Notes under the pieces: generated by a model
Database searches by the model: none
Told to the model about the DNA's origin: nothing
The model's input: the letters and a program-made list of their open reading frames with translations, nothing else
Assembly: GCF_003052585.1 (NCBI RefSeq)
Contig: NZ_QASN01000011.1
Location: 1 to 64,000 of the forward strand
Source of the DNA: Pseudomonas mangrovi
Lineage (GTDB): Bacteria; Pseudomonadota; Gammaproteobacteria; Pseudomonadales; Pseudomonadaceae
Reading direction: 5' to 3'
Length of the DNA stretch: 64,000 nt
Position numbers and translations under genes: made by a program
Part shown: one piece after another, positions 28,682-37,313 of the stretch
How positions within the stretch are numbered: position 1 is the stretch's first letter
Layout: each line of letters starts with the position of its first letter

Positions 28682-29457
28682 AGGTTCGTGTCATACCGAC
28701 GCTGCTGTGGAAAGGCCTGGGCCTGGTGAAGGGTGTTGGCTTCGATAGTTGGCGTCGCGTCGGGCCGGTACTGCCGGCGGTCAAGGTCTACAACGCGCGG
28801 GATGTCGACGAGCTGATCCTGGTGGATATCAACGCCACCCTGGAGAGCGAGTTGCCGGATCATGACTCGGTCAACGATTTTTCCGAGGAGTGCGCGGTGC
28901 CGCTGACCGTGGGTGGTGGCATCAGCAGTCTCGAGCAGGTTCTGGCGCTGCTGCACAGCGGTGCTGACAAGATCGCTATCAACAGTGCGGCCTATGCCGA
29001 ACCGGGGTTGATCGATGCAGCCGCGTCGCGCTTTGGCGCGCAATGCGTGGTCGCCAGCATCGACGTGCGCCGCCTGGATGAGGGTGGCTACCGCTGCTTC
29101 AGTCACGCCGGCACCCAGGATACCGGCCGTGAAGTGCTGGCCTGGGCGCGCGAGCTGGCTGACCGTGGTGCCGGCGAGATACTGCTGACCTCCATCGAGC
29201 GAGACGGCAGCATGACCGGCTATGACCTGGCGCTGGTGGAGCGCGTCGCGCGTGCCGTGGATATCCCGGTGATCGCCTCCGGCGGTGCGGGGAGCTACCA
29301 GCACATGATCGATGTGGTACAGCAGGCAGGCGCCTCGGCGGTTGCAGCAGCGAGCATCTTCCATTTCACCGAGCTGACGCCGGCCGGGGCCAAGGCGGCA
29401 ATGCAGGCTGCGGGCATTCCGGTGCGGCGCAACTTCGTCGGTGAGGCCAATCCGTGA
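28675..29457 (+). CDS. hisF: HisF-type cyclase subunit (triad copy 1)
   Basis: 260 residues of TIM-barrel HisF: MLKVRVIPTLLWKGLGLVKG, with VKVYNARDVDELILVDINATLE and PVIASGGAGS near the C-terminus. The usual VDGGRVVKG histidine-pathway start is altered to GLVKGVGFDSWRRVG, as seen in HisF2 proteins of O-antigen clusters. It is expected to form an ammonia channel with the adjacent HisH. The stop overlaps the GTG start of pseG. Confidence 0.87.
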   Translation: MLKVRVIPTLLWKGLGLVKGVGFDSWRRVGPVLPAVKVYNARDVDELILVDINATLESELPDHDSVNDFSEECAVPLTVGGGISSLEQVLALLHSGADKIAINSAAYAEPGLIDAAASRFGAQCVVASIDVRRLDEGGYRCFSHAGTQDTGREVLAWARELADRGAGEILLTSIERDGSMTGYDLALVERVARAVDIPVIASGGAGSYQHMIDVVQQAGASAVAAASIFHFTELTPAGAKAAMQAAGIPVRRNFVGEANP

Positions 29458-30968
29458 AGGTGGTTCTGCGCGTCGATGCCAGCGAGAGGATCGGTACCGG
29501 GCATTTCATGCGTTGCCTGACGCTGGCCGACACTCTGCTCAAGCGTGGCGCACAGTGTGTTTTTCTCAGTCGTGACTTGCCTGCGCATCTGCAGCAATTG
29601 GTGCAGCGCCAGGGCCATACCCTGCGGCATCTGCCTGTCCACGAGGCGGGCGCCTGCGTGGGTGATCTAGCGCACTCCAGCTGGCTGGGTTGTGATCAGA
29701 GCAGCGATGCCGCCGACTGCCTGACGGCACTGCAAGGGCAACTGCATGACTGGCTGATCGTTGATCACTACGCATTGGACTGCCGGTGGGAAACCCAGCT
29801 GCGGCAGGCCGCCAGAAAGATTTTGGTGATCGATGACCTTGCCGATCGACGGCATGATTGCGATCTGCTGCTCGATCAGAACCTGTATCAGGACATGCAG
29901 ACGCGTTACGCCGACAAGGTCCCGCAGACCTGTCATCTGCTGCTCGGCCCGAAGTTCGCTCTGCTGCGCGAGGAGTTCCGGCAATTGCGTGAAACGCTGG
30001 CCGGTCCGCGGACCCAGGTCAGGCGCATGCTGGTGTTCTTTGGCGGTGTCGACGCTCGCAATTTCACCGGGCAGGCGCTGACGGCGCTGGCAAACGTTGG
30101 TCCGGCCGGCTTCGAGGTGGACGTGGTGCTTGGCGCACAGCATCCGCAGCGCGCTGCCATCGAGTCGTTGTGTCAGACCCAGGGTTATCGTTGCCATGTG
30201 CAGACTTCGCGGATGGCCGAACTGATGGCGGGTGCCGATCTCGCCATCGGGGCGGGCGGTACGGCGACCTGGGAGCGCTGCAGCCTGGGATTGCCGACCC
30301 TGGCGCTGAGCACTGCGGATAACCAGACACGGCAGTTGGCCGATGCGGCTGCGCAGGGTCTGGTCTATGCACCCGAGCCAGGTATGGACGTGCAGGCGAC
30401 CCTTGCCATGCACCTGCCTGCATTGCTGCATAGCGCTGCCTTGCGCCAGTTGATCTCCCGTGCAGGCATGACTGCCGTGGATGGCCTGGGCGCTCAGCGC
30501 CTGGCCACACGCATGGGCTGCAGTGGGCTGAGCCTGCGCGAGGCGTGTGCAGAAGACTCCGAGCATCTGTTCCGCTGGCGCAATCACCCCTCGATCCGCG
30601 CCGTCTCGCGCAACCGTGACGAGATTGCCTGGGAAGACCACTGTCGCTGGTTCGCCGGCGTGCTTGACGATCCTCGGCGCACGCTGCTGGTTGGCCTGCA
30701 GGGCGGGGTGGCTGTGGGTGTCGTACGCTTCGACATCGACGCTGAGCAGGCCGAAGTATCCATTTATCTCGTCCCCGAAGGGCAGGTGCGCTGTCGCGGG
30801 GGCGATCTGTTGCAAAGTGCCGAGGACTGGCTCATGGAGCATCGTCGCGAAGTGCGGCAGTTGCATGCGCAGGTCATGGGTGGCAACGCCGTCTCCAAAG
30901 GGTTGTTCATGGCCGCAGGCTATGACGTCGACAACACGCTGTTTTCAAAGAAGCTGCCTGAGCTATGA
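29454..30968 (+). CDS. pseG: PseG hydrolase fused to a GNAT (PseH-like) domain
   Basis: 504 residues from a GTG overlapping the hisF stop. Residues 1 to about 345 are PseG (MKVVLRVDASERIGTGHFMRCLTLA, with GAGGTATWERCSLGLP), the GT-B-like UDP-sugar hydrolase that removes UDP from UDP-2,4-diacetamido-trideoxy-altrose. Residues from about 350 form a GNAT acetyltransferase (LREACAEDSEHLFRWRNHPSIRAVS), which corresponds to PseH, the N4-acetyltransferase acting one step earlier. Free-standing pseH is absent, so the fusion probably supplies both steps. Confidence 0.88.
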   Translation: MKVVLRVDASERIGTGHFMRCLTLADTLLKRGAQCVFLSRDLPAHLQQLVQRQGHTLRHLPVHEAGACVGDLAHSSWLGCDQSSDAADCLTALQGQLHDWLIVDHYALDCRWETQLRQAARKILVIDDLADRRHDCDLLLDQNLYQDMQTRYADKVPQTCHLLLGPKFALLREEFRQLRETLAGPRTQVRRMLVFFGGVDARNFTGQALTALANVGPAGFEVDVVLGAQHPQRAAIESLCQTQGYRCHVQTSRMAELMAGADLAIGAGGTATWERCSLGLPTLALSTADNQTRQLADAAAQGLVYAPEPGMDVQATLAMHLPALLHSAALRQLISRAGMTAVDGLGAQRLATRMGCSGLSLREACAEDSEHLFRWRNHPSIRAVSRNRDEIAWEDHCRWFAGVLDDPRRTLLVGLQGGVAVGVVRFDIDAEQAEVSIYLVPEGQVRCRGGDLLQSAEDWLMEHRREVRQLHAQVMGGNAVSKGLFMAAGYDVDNTLFSKKLPEL

Positions 30969-32017
30969 CTGAATCAATCAAGATCGCAAACCGTTGCATC
31001 GGCCGTGACCACGCGCCCTTCGTCATTGCCGAGATGTCCGGCAACCATAACCAGTCGCTGGAGCGCGCACTGCAGATCGTCGAAGCAGCGGCCCGCACGG
31101 GTGCTCATGCGCTGAAGATCCAGACCTACACGGCGGATTCGATGACGCTGGATCTGGACGAGGGCGAGTTCCATATCAGTGATCCCAATAGCCTCTGGGC
31201 TGGCACCTCGCTGTACAAGCTCTATGGCGAGGCCTTCACCCCCTGGGAATGGCACAAGCCGATCTTCGACCGGGCGCGCGAGCTGGGCATGATCGCCTTC
31301 AGCACTCCCTTCGATGACAAGGCCGTGGAGTTTCTGGAGTCGCTGAACGTGCCCTGCTACAAGATCGCGTCCTTCGAGAACACCGACCTGCCGTTGATCC
31401 GCCGTGTGGCTGCGACCGGCAAGCCGATGATCATTTCCACCGGCATGGCCACGGTCGCCGAGCTGGACGAGACTGTCCGTGCCGCGCGGCAGGCGGGTTG
31501 CAAGGACCTGATCCTGCTCAAGTGCACCAGCACTTACCCGGCGTCGCCGGAGAACACCAATATCCTGACCATTCCGCATCTGCGCGAGCTGTTTGACTGT
31601 GAAACCGGTCTTTCCGATCACACCATGGGCGTGGGCGTGTCCGTAGCGGCCGTCGCGCTGGGCGCAAGCGTTGTGGAGAAACACTTCACTCTGAGTCGTG
31701 CCGAGGGAGGGGTCGACAGCGCCTTTTCCATGGAGCCGCAGGAAATGGCTCAACTGGTCGTCGAAACCGAGCGCGCCTGGCAGTCGCTGGGGCGCGTCAG
31801 CTATGGCGCTACTGCTGCCGAAGAAAAGAGCCGGGTGTTCCGCCGCTCCATCTACGCCAGCGAAGACATCGCCGCCGGTGAGCTGCTGTCGCCCGGTAAT
31901 GTGCGCATCATTCGCCCGGGCCTGGGCCTGCCACCGAAGTATTTCGAGCAGGTCATCGGCAAGCGTGCCAAACAGACGATCAAGCGAGGCACACCCATCA
32001 GTTGGGATCTCATCTAG
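30965..32017 (+). CDS. pseI: Pseudaminic acid synthase PseI (NeuB family)
   Basis: 350 residues. The NeuB barrel (FVIAEMSGNHNQSLERALQIV, LKIQTYTADSMTLD, KIASFENTD) is followed by a C-terminal SAF/antifreeze-like domain (RRSIYASEDIAAGELLSPGNVRIIRPGLGL). It condenses 2,4-diacetamido-2,4,6-trideoxy-L-altrose with PEP to pseudaminic acid. TYTADSMTLD is typical of PseI rather than NeuB or LegI. It overlaps the pseG stop by 4 nt and the next gene at TAGTG. Confidence 0.93.
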   Translation: MTESIKIANRCIGRDHAPFVIAEMSGNHNQSLERALQIVEAAARTGAHALKIQTYTADSMTLDLDEGEFHISDPNSLWAGTSLYKLYGEAFTPWEWHKPIFDRARELGMIAFSTPFDDKAVEFLESLNVPCYKIASFENTDLPLIRRVAATGKPMIISTGMATVAELDETVRAARQAGCKDLILLKCTSTYPASPENTNILTIPHLRELFDCETGLSDHTMGVGVSVAAVALGASVVEKHFTLSRAEGGVDSAFSMEPQEMAQLVVETERAWQSLGRVSYGATAAEEKSRVFRRSIYASEDIAAGELLSPGNVRIIRPGLGLPPKYFEQVIGKRAKQTIKRGTPISWDLI

Positions 32018-33450
32018 TGCCGCGGCCCAGTCTTGCCCAGCTGCTGGAGATCGAGAACGATTCGACGTTCCTTGAGTTTCGTTGCCCGCGCAGCGGCGTG
32101 CTGCTCTGGCCGCTGGTGCGTAATCAGTTCCTGCGTCAGCTGATTTCCGACCTCTACTACCAGCAGGCGCCACTGGTCGCGGCCGTGCCGGCAGTGCCGC
32201 GTCGACAGGCGCTGGGGGCTCTTGGTCGGGTGCTCCGACACAATTTTCAGCAGGGCAGGATGCGCGGCGAGGTGCTGGTGGTCGGTACCGGCGCAGGGCA
32301 TTTTCAGCGCGAAGGCCGCTGGTTCAATCGCATCACCGATTACCTGGCGCAGGAGTCTTGCGCAGACACGGTGATGGTCGAAGGCGTGGTGGACTGGCAC
32401 GTACCGCATCCGCGCTGGAACCAGCGAGTCGCCTACTGGCTGCCCTGGCAGGGCGCAATCACGGTGGCGGGTCGTCTGCTGACGCGTGAGCACCACCTGG
32501 CAGCCGCGCGTGAACTGCTCGAATACGCCAGGCAGCGGGCCTCACAGTTGCTGGGGCTGACCATCGCCGATTCGAACATGGACATGCTGGTCGGCATGCT
32601 GGCGCGCAAGCTGGCGCGCCTGCCGGTCATGCAGCATGCCTATCGGCGCCTGCTGGAACGGGTGCAACCGCGCCTGGTATTGCTGGAACAGGCCTGTTAC
32701 GGGGACTTCGCGCCGTTCAATCAGGTAGCGCGGGAGATGGGCATACGCGTGGCGGAGCCTCAGCATGGCATGGTCTCCGGCGGGCATGATGCCTACTGCT
32801 ATGCGCCGGTGCTGCGCGAGAGCGAGGCGTACCGTGCTTGCCTGCCGCATGACTTCCTCGGCTACGGCGCCTGGTGGAACAGCCAGATCAATGTTCCGGT
32901 GCAAAAGTGGGTGATTGGCAACCCGCATTACAGCGAGCAGCGTCGGAGCATGGCGCCCACCGAAACGGCGCAGACCGACATCCTGCTGCTAGGGGACGGC
33001 ATCGAGTTCACGCTCTACCTGGCCTTGGCCCAGGAACTGGCGCACTTGCTGCGCGGGCGTTATCGCATTGTGCTGAGACCGCATCCTCTGGAGCGCGCAC
33101 AGGTGTCTCTGCGCTTCCCCGAGGGCCGGGCTGGGGAGGTTCTGATCGATCCCAATCGGGATATCTACAGCTCGTTCGCCAGTGCCCACGCGGTCGTGGG
33201 AGAGGTTTCTACCGGGCTGTTCGAGGCACAGGGGATAGCGGGCAGGGTATTGCTCTGGGAAACCGACAAGGCGCGGTTCAGCTATCCGCAGCACCCGTTC
33301 AGCGGGTTCGCCGATGCCCAGGCGCTGGTCGAGGCATTGGGCGAGCCCCAGGGTGAAAGAGCCGGAGTGCTCGCTGAGGAAATCTGGGCGCCGGACTGGG
33401 TCGGCAACTACCGGCAGTATCTGGCTCAGGCGCTGGCAGCACCCGGCTGA
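32017..33450 (+). CDS. Putative GT-B-fold glycosyltransferase, candidate pseudaminyl transferase
   Basis: 477 residues from the GTG at 32017 touching the pseI stop; a TTG five codons upstream (32002) is also possible. There are no membrane helices. The C-terminal half carries ILLLGDGIEFTLYLAL, RYRIVLRPHPLERAQ and AHAVVGEVSTGLFEA, the RPHP and S/TGLxEA pattern of GT-B enzymes that transfer acidic sugars or polyol phosphates. Coupling to pseI suggests transfer of pseudaminic acid from CMP-Pse, which is inference from position. Confidence 0.65.
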   Translation: MPRPSLAQLLEIENDSTFLEFRCPRSGVLLWPLVRNQFLRQLISDLYYQQAPLVAAVPAVPRRQALGALGRVLRHNFQQGRMRGEVLVVGTGAGHFQREGRWFNRITDYLAQESCADTVMVEGVVDWHVPHPRWNQRVAYWLPWQGAITVAGRLLTREHHLAAARELLEYARQRASQLLGLTIADSNMDMLVGMLARKLARLPVMQHAYRRLLERVQPRLVLLEQACYGDFAPFNQVAREMGIRVAEPQHGMVSGGHDAYCYAPVLRESEAYRACLPHDFLGYGAWWNSQINVPVQKWVIGNPHYSEQRRSMAPTETAQTDILLLGDGIEFTLYLALAQELAHLLRGRYRIVLRPHPLERAQVSLRFPEGRAGEVLIDPNRDIYSSFASAHAVVGEVSTGLFEAQGIAGRVLLWETDKARFSYPQHPFSGFADAQALVEALGEPQGERAGVLAEEIWAPDWVGNYRQYLAQALAAPG

Positions 33451-33563
33451 AGCCATCGTCTGGCGGCCAAGGACGAGCAAACAGCGTATCCTTGCGCGCC
33501 CGGATTGTTCGGGGTCGGCAGAGCGCCGGCAATCAGTGAAGTCACTTCGATCGGTAGCAAATC

Positions 33564-34184
33564 TTGGCCGTACAGACAATTTCAGTGATCGACTATGGCT
33601 GCGGCAACCTGGCGTCGGTCGTCAACATGATCCAGCACGTGGGCGGTGAGGCGCGGATCATTCGCACTCCAGATCAGTTGGAGGATGCCGCCAAACTCAT
33701 TCTGCCGGGTGTCGGAGCCTTTGATCACGGCATTGGCAGCTTGCGCCAGGGCGGCTGGGTCAAGGCACTGGAGCAGGCCGTGCACGAGCGTCAGGTGCCT
33801 ATCATGGGCATCTGTCTGGGCATGCAGCTGCTTACCCGTGGCAGCGAGGAGGGGCAGGAGCCTGGGCTGGGTTGGGTCGATGCGCAGGCACGGCGCTTTC
33901 GCCCGGAGGACCCGCGGCTCAAGGTGCCGCACATGGGCTGGAACGAGGTGCGGCAGATGCGCGAGGATGAGCTGTTGCCTGCGTCAAGCACCCCGCGGCG
34001 TTTCTACTTCGTGCATGCCTACCGGGTCGAGTGCGCCGACCCCGCTGACGTGCTTCTGGAATGCGAATACGGCGAGACCTTCGTGGCGGCCTTTCGCCGC
34101 GCAAATATCTGGGGCTTCCAGTTTCATCCGGAGAAGAGCCATCGATTCGGCATGGAACTCTTCCGCCAGTTCCTGGAGGTATGA
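33564..34184 (+). CDS. hisH: HisH-type glutamine amidotransferase (triad copy 2)
   Basis: 206 residues with a TTG start (a GTG at 33585 is an alternative). Catalytic Cys84 in IMGICLGMQLL and WGFQFHPEKSHR are present. It is similar to, but clearly diverged from, the copy at 28058. It begins the second amidotransferase triad after a 113-nt gap, the largest break inside this part of the cluster. A separate promoter is possible, but none was recognised. Confidence 0.88.
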   Translation: MAVQTISVIDYGCGNLASVVNMIQHVGGEARIIRTPDQLEDAAKLILPGVGAFDHGIGSLRQGGWVKALEQAVHERQVPIMGICLGMQLLTRGSEEGQEPGLGWVDAQARRFRPEDPRLKVPHMGWNEVRQMREDELLPASSTPRRFYFVHAYRVECADPADVLLECEYGETFVAAFRRANIWGFQFHPEKSHRFGMELFRQFLEV

Positions 34185-34185
34185 G

Positions 34186-34959
34186 GTGCTCAAGCATCGT
34201 GTGATACCGGCCCTGTTGTTGCGCGACGGCGGCCTGGTGAAAACCCAGAAGTTCGGCAAGCACAAGTACATTGGCGATCCGATCAATGCCATTCGCATCT
34301 TCAACGAGAAGGAGGTGGACGAACTGGTGCTGCTCGACATCGATGCCAGCCGGCAGGGGCGGGAGCCGGACTATGCGCTGATCGAGAGCATTGCAGCCGA
34401 GTGCTTCATGCCGCTTGGCTACGGTGGCGGGATATCCACGATCGAACAGGCGCGGCGAATCTTCTCTTCCGGTGTGGAGAAGGTCGTGCTGCAGACGTCG
34501 GCGCTGCAGAAGCCGGAGCTGGTCACGGAGATCGCCCAGCGCTTCGGCAGCCAGAGCGTAGTTGTTTCCATCGACATCAAGCGCGACTGGCTCGGCCGCT
34601 ATCGTCTGTGGTCGTCCTCCTCTCGCCGGGCGCTGTCCGTGGACTGGTTGGAAGCACTCAAATCCATGGTTGCTGCCGGAGCTGGCGAGGTACTGCTGAA
34701 TTCGGTGGATCGTGACGGGATGCAGCAGGGATATGATCTGCGTCTGATCAAGGCCGCTGCCGATGCGGTAGATGTACCGCTGATAGCCTTGGGTGGCGCT
34801 GCGAAACGGGAAGACTTCATCGAGGCGACCGAGGCGGGTGCTTCGGCGGTCGCCGCCGGCAGTCTTTTCGTGCTGCAGGGGCCACATCGGGCGGTGCTGA
34901 TCAGCTATCCCAACTACTCAGAACTCGAGTCGCTTTTCAGAGGTAAGGATGTTTCCTAA
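34186..34959 (+). CDS. hisF: HisF-type cyclase subunit (triad copy 2)
   Basis: 257 residues from the GTG at 34186, 1 nt after the hisH stop (VLKHRVIPALLLRDGGLVKT); the reading frame is open far upstream inside hisH, but that part is not coding. TIM-barrel motifs are ELVLLDIDAS, MPLGYGGGIST and VPLIALGGAAK. KTQKFGKHKYIGDPINAIRIFNEKEVDE is typical of HisF2 proteins paired with WbpG. It overlaps wbpG by 11 nt. Confidence 0.88.
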   Translation: MLKHRVIPALLLRDGGLVKTQKFGKHKYIGDPINAIRIFNEKEVDELVLLDIDASRQGREPDYALIESIAAECFMPLGYGGGISTIEQARRIFSSGVEKVVLQTSALQKPELVTEIAQRFGSQSVVVSIDIKRDWLGRYRLWSSSSRRALSVDWLEALKSMVAAGAGEVLLNSVDRDGMQQGYDLRLIKAAADAVDVPLIALGGAAKREDFIEATEAGASAVAAGSLFVLQGPHRAVLISYPNYSELESLFRGKDVS

Positions 34960-36070
34960 AGAACACAGGATCTGTTCCCGGTGCGTGATGGACGACAGCG
35001 CATCCGCGATTACTTTCGACGACGCGGGCGTTTGCAATTACTGCACCTACTTCCAGCAGCGCGTCAACGGCGTGGTCTTCGCTCCTGAGCAGCAACGTGC
35101 CGAGCAGCGCCGGGCGTTCGTGGAAAAGGTCAAGAAGGCCGGCAAGGGCAAGAAATACGACTGCATCATCGGTCTCTCCGGCGGAGTGGACAGCTCCTAT
35201 GTTATCCATCTGGCCCTGAGCGAAGGCTTGCGCCCGCTGGCCGTGCACATGGACAACAACTGGAACTCCGAGCTTGCGGTCAACAACATCAAAAACCTGG
35301 TTACCAGCCTGGGCGTCGATCTCTATACCCACGTCATCGACTGGCCCGAGTACAAGGGCCTGATGCAGGCATTCTTCGATGCCGATGTCATCGATGTGGA
35401 GCTGCTCTACGACAATGCCATGCTGGCCGTGAACTACGAACAGGCGCGGCGCTACGGCATCAAGTACATCCTCTCGGGAAGCAATTCCGCGACCGAGGGA
35501 ATGCCGATGCCGGAGGGTTGGAACTGGCGCAAGTGGGACAAGCGCAACATAAAGGCCATCGCTCGGCGCAATTCGGTGCGGATTCGCACCTTCCCGATCA
35601 TGGGTACGCTTGGCTACGTGTATAACCGGGTGCTGCGTGGGATCCAGTGGGCGTCGTTCCTCGACCTGTATGACTACCAGAAGGAAGCGGCCCTGGAGCT
35701 GCTCGAAGAGAAATACGCCTACAAGCGTTACCCCTACAAGCACTACGAGTCGGTCTTCACGCGCTTCTATCAGGGCTACATCCTCCCCGAGAAATTCGAT
35801 GTGGATAAACGCAAGCTGCATCTGTCGACGCTGGTAATGAGTGGACAGATGACTCGCGAACAGGCGCTCGCTCAGTTGCAGCACTCTCCCTACGCCTCAC
35901 CGGAGGAGCTGGACCGGGATCGCAAGTATTTCCTCAAGAAGATGGGCTGGTCCGAGAGCCAGCTCGAGGATTACCTGCGCCGGCCGGCCAAACCGCACGA
36001 TGCCTACCCCAGTGAGCGTTTCGCCTGGGATTTCATCCGCAAGATCTATCAGATGAAGCGCGGCTCCTGA
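34949..36070 (+). CDS. wbpG: N-acetyl sugar amidotransferase WbpG (triad copy 2)
   Basis: 373 residues: CSRCVMDDSASAITFDDAG with CNYC at the N-terminus and the PP-loop IIGLSGGVDSSYV. With HisH2/HisF2 it forms the acetamidino group of diacetamido-uronic acids in P. aeruginosa O5-type antigens, fitting the wbpABDE genes at the other end of the cluster. It is diverged from the PseA-like copy at 26913 (SGGKDS versus SGGVDS, different C-terminus), so the two triads are probably not a recent duplication. Confidence 0.87.
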   Translation: MFPKEHRICSRCVMDDSASAITFDDAGVCNYCTYFQQRVNGVVFAPEQQRAEQRRAFVEKVKKAGKGKKYDCIIGLSGGVDSSYVIHLALSEGLRPLAVHMDNNWNSELAVNNIKNLVTSLGVDLYTHVIDWPEYKGLMQAFFDADVIDVELLYDNAMLAVNYEQARRYGIKYILSGSNSATEGMPMPEGWNWRKWDKRNIKAIARRNSVRIRTFPIMGTLGYVYNRVLRGIQWASFLDLYDYQKEAALELLEEKYAYKRYPYKHYESVFTRFYQGYILPEKFDVDKRKLHLSTLVMSGQMTREQALAQLQHSPYASPEELDRDRKYFLKKMGWSESQLEDYLRRPAKPHDAYPSERFAWDFIRKIYQMKRGS

Positions 36071-36119
36071 GGTCGATCGACAGGGCCCGCTGGGTCGGTT
36101 CCGTTAAGGGTTTTTCCAT

Positions 36120-37310
36120 TTGAATGTTCTGTTTCTGCATCCTGCTGCTGCCTTCGGTGGTGCATCCAAAAGCCTGATCGAGCTCTACAGGTTGCTACAT
36201 GCTGGCGGGGTTCGAGGGACGGTTCTCACTCCTGCCGGAGCCGTTTGCCAATCTTTCGAAAAGGCCGGCATGCAGGTTCGTCCGGTCAAGGGACTTAGCC
36301 AGTTCGACAACACCCGCTATGGCTACTATCGCAAGGTTCGCTGGCTGATCCTGCTGCGTGAGCTTCTCCTGCTACCGTTCGCACTTGCAGGGCTCTGGCG
36401 CTTGCGTCGCGAGCCTTTCGATCTGATCCACATCAACGAGATCACGCTGTTGCCGTTGGGTGTGGTCGCCAAGTGGCTGCTGCGCGTGCCGATGGTGGTG
36501 CATGTTCGCTCCCTGCAACGTAAGCCGGGCTCGGGACTACGTACGCGCTGGGTGAATGGGTTGCTGCGTCGATACGCCGATGCAGTGGTGGCGATCGACC
36601 ACACCGTGGCCGCCACATTGGAGGCGGAGCTACCGCTGAGCATCATTCACAACGGACTCGAAGTTAACGCTCAGCCGGTGGAGCGGCGCGCCGACGGTGA
36701 GCCGGTCAAGGTGGGCTTTCTTGGGGTGTTGATTCCGCTCAAGGGCATCTTCGAACTGGTCGAGGCGATGCGCATCCTGAAGACGCGTGGTGTGGCCATC
36801 GAATGCCTGGTCGCCGGTGAGAATGCGCGGCAGATCTCGGGGTTCAAGGCCTGGGTGTTGCGTAAGTTCGGTTTCGCGAGGGATGTGCGGGCTGAGCTTG
36901 AGGAATTGATCCGGCGTGAGGACCTGGAGGATCGAGTCAAACTGCTCGGCTTCGTGAGCGATGTCCGCGAACTTTATCCGCAACTGGATATTCTCTGTTT
37001 TCCGTCCCACCTGGATGCAGCGGGTCGCCCGGTCTTCGAAGCGGCTTTCTACTCGGTGCCGAGCGTCGTGGCGGTAACCGATCCGGTGCCGGATGCGCTG
37101 CTGCACGAGGTGACCGGGCTGGCAGTACCGACACCTGACCCTGCGCTGATCGCCGATGCGCTGCAACGTCTTGCGCAAGCACCAGAGTTTCGTCGTCAGC
37201 TCGGACGTCAGGCGAAGATCTGGGCGCAGGAAACCTTCGCGATCGAGGCCAATGCCGCGCGTATGCTCGATCTCTATCGTCATGTTCTGTCATTCAACGC
37301 GAGTCGCTGA
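36120..37310 (+). CDS. GT4-family glycosyltransferase
   Basis: 396 residues with a TTG start. GT-B fold: N-terminal glycine loop FLHPAAAFGGASKSLIELYRLL, C-terminal donor domain VKVGFLGVLIPLKGIFELVEAM and the GT4 region LDILCFPSHLDAAGRPVFEAAFYSVPSVV with the acidic ExxA-type site (FEAA). Cytoplasmic; adds one O-unit sugar, which cannot be predicted from sequence. It begins 49 nt after wbpG and is followed 3 nt later by another GT4 gene. Confidence 0.82.
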   Translation: MNVLFLHPAAAFGGASKSLIELYRLLHAGGVRGTVLTPAGAVCQSFEKAGMQVRPVKGLSQFDNTRYGYYRKVRWLILLRELLLLPFALAGLWRLRREPFDLIHINEITLLPLGVVAKWLLRVPMVVHVRSLQRKPGSGLRTRWVNGLLRRYADAVVAIDHTVAATLEAELPLSIIHNGLEVNAQPVERRADGEPVKVGFLGVLIPLKGIFELVEAMRILKTRGVAIECLVAGENARQISGFKAWVLRKFGFARDVRAELEELIRREDLEDRVKLLGFVSDVRELYPQLDILCFPSHLDAAGRPVFEAAFYSVPSVVAVTDPVPDALLHEVTGLAVPTPDPALIADALQRLAQAPEFRRQLGRQAKIWAQETFAIEANAARMLDLYRHVLSFNASR

Positions 37311-37313
37311 GTC

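Noticed and set aside
28058..29457. Reading hisH/hisF here as histidine biosynthesis genes
   Set aside because: No other his genes are near, both copies sit beside sugar amidotransferase genes, and the HisF starts are of the O-antigen HisF2 type.
33646..34185. Upstream extension of the second hisF frame through hisH
   Set aside because: This part reads Arg/Ser/Cys-rich out-of-frame hisH; the conserved HisF start is the GTG at 34186.
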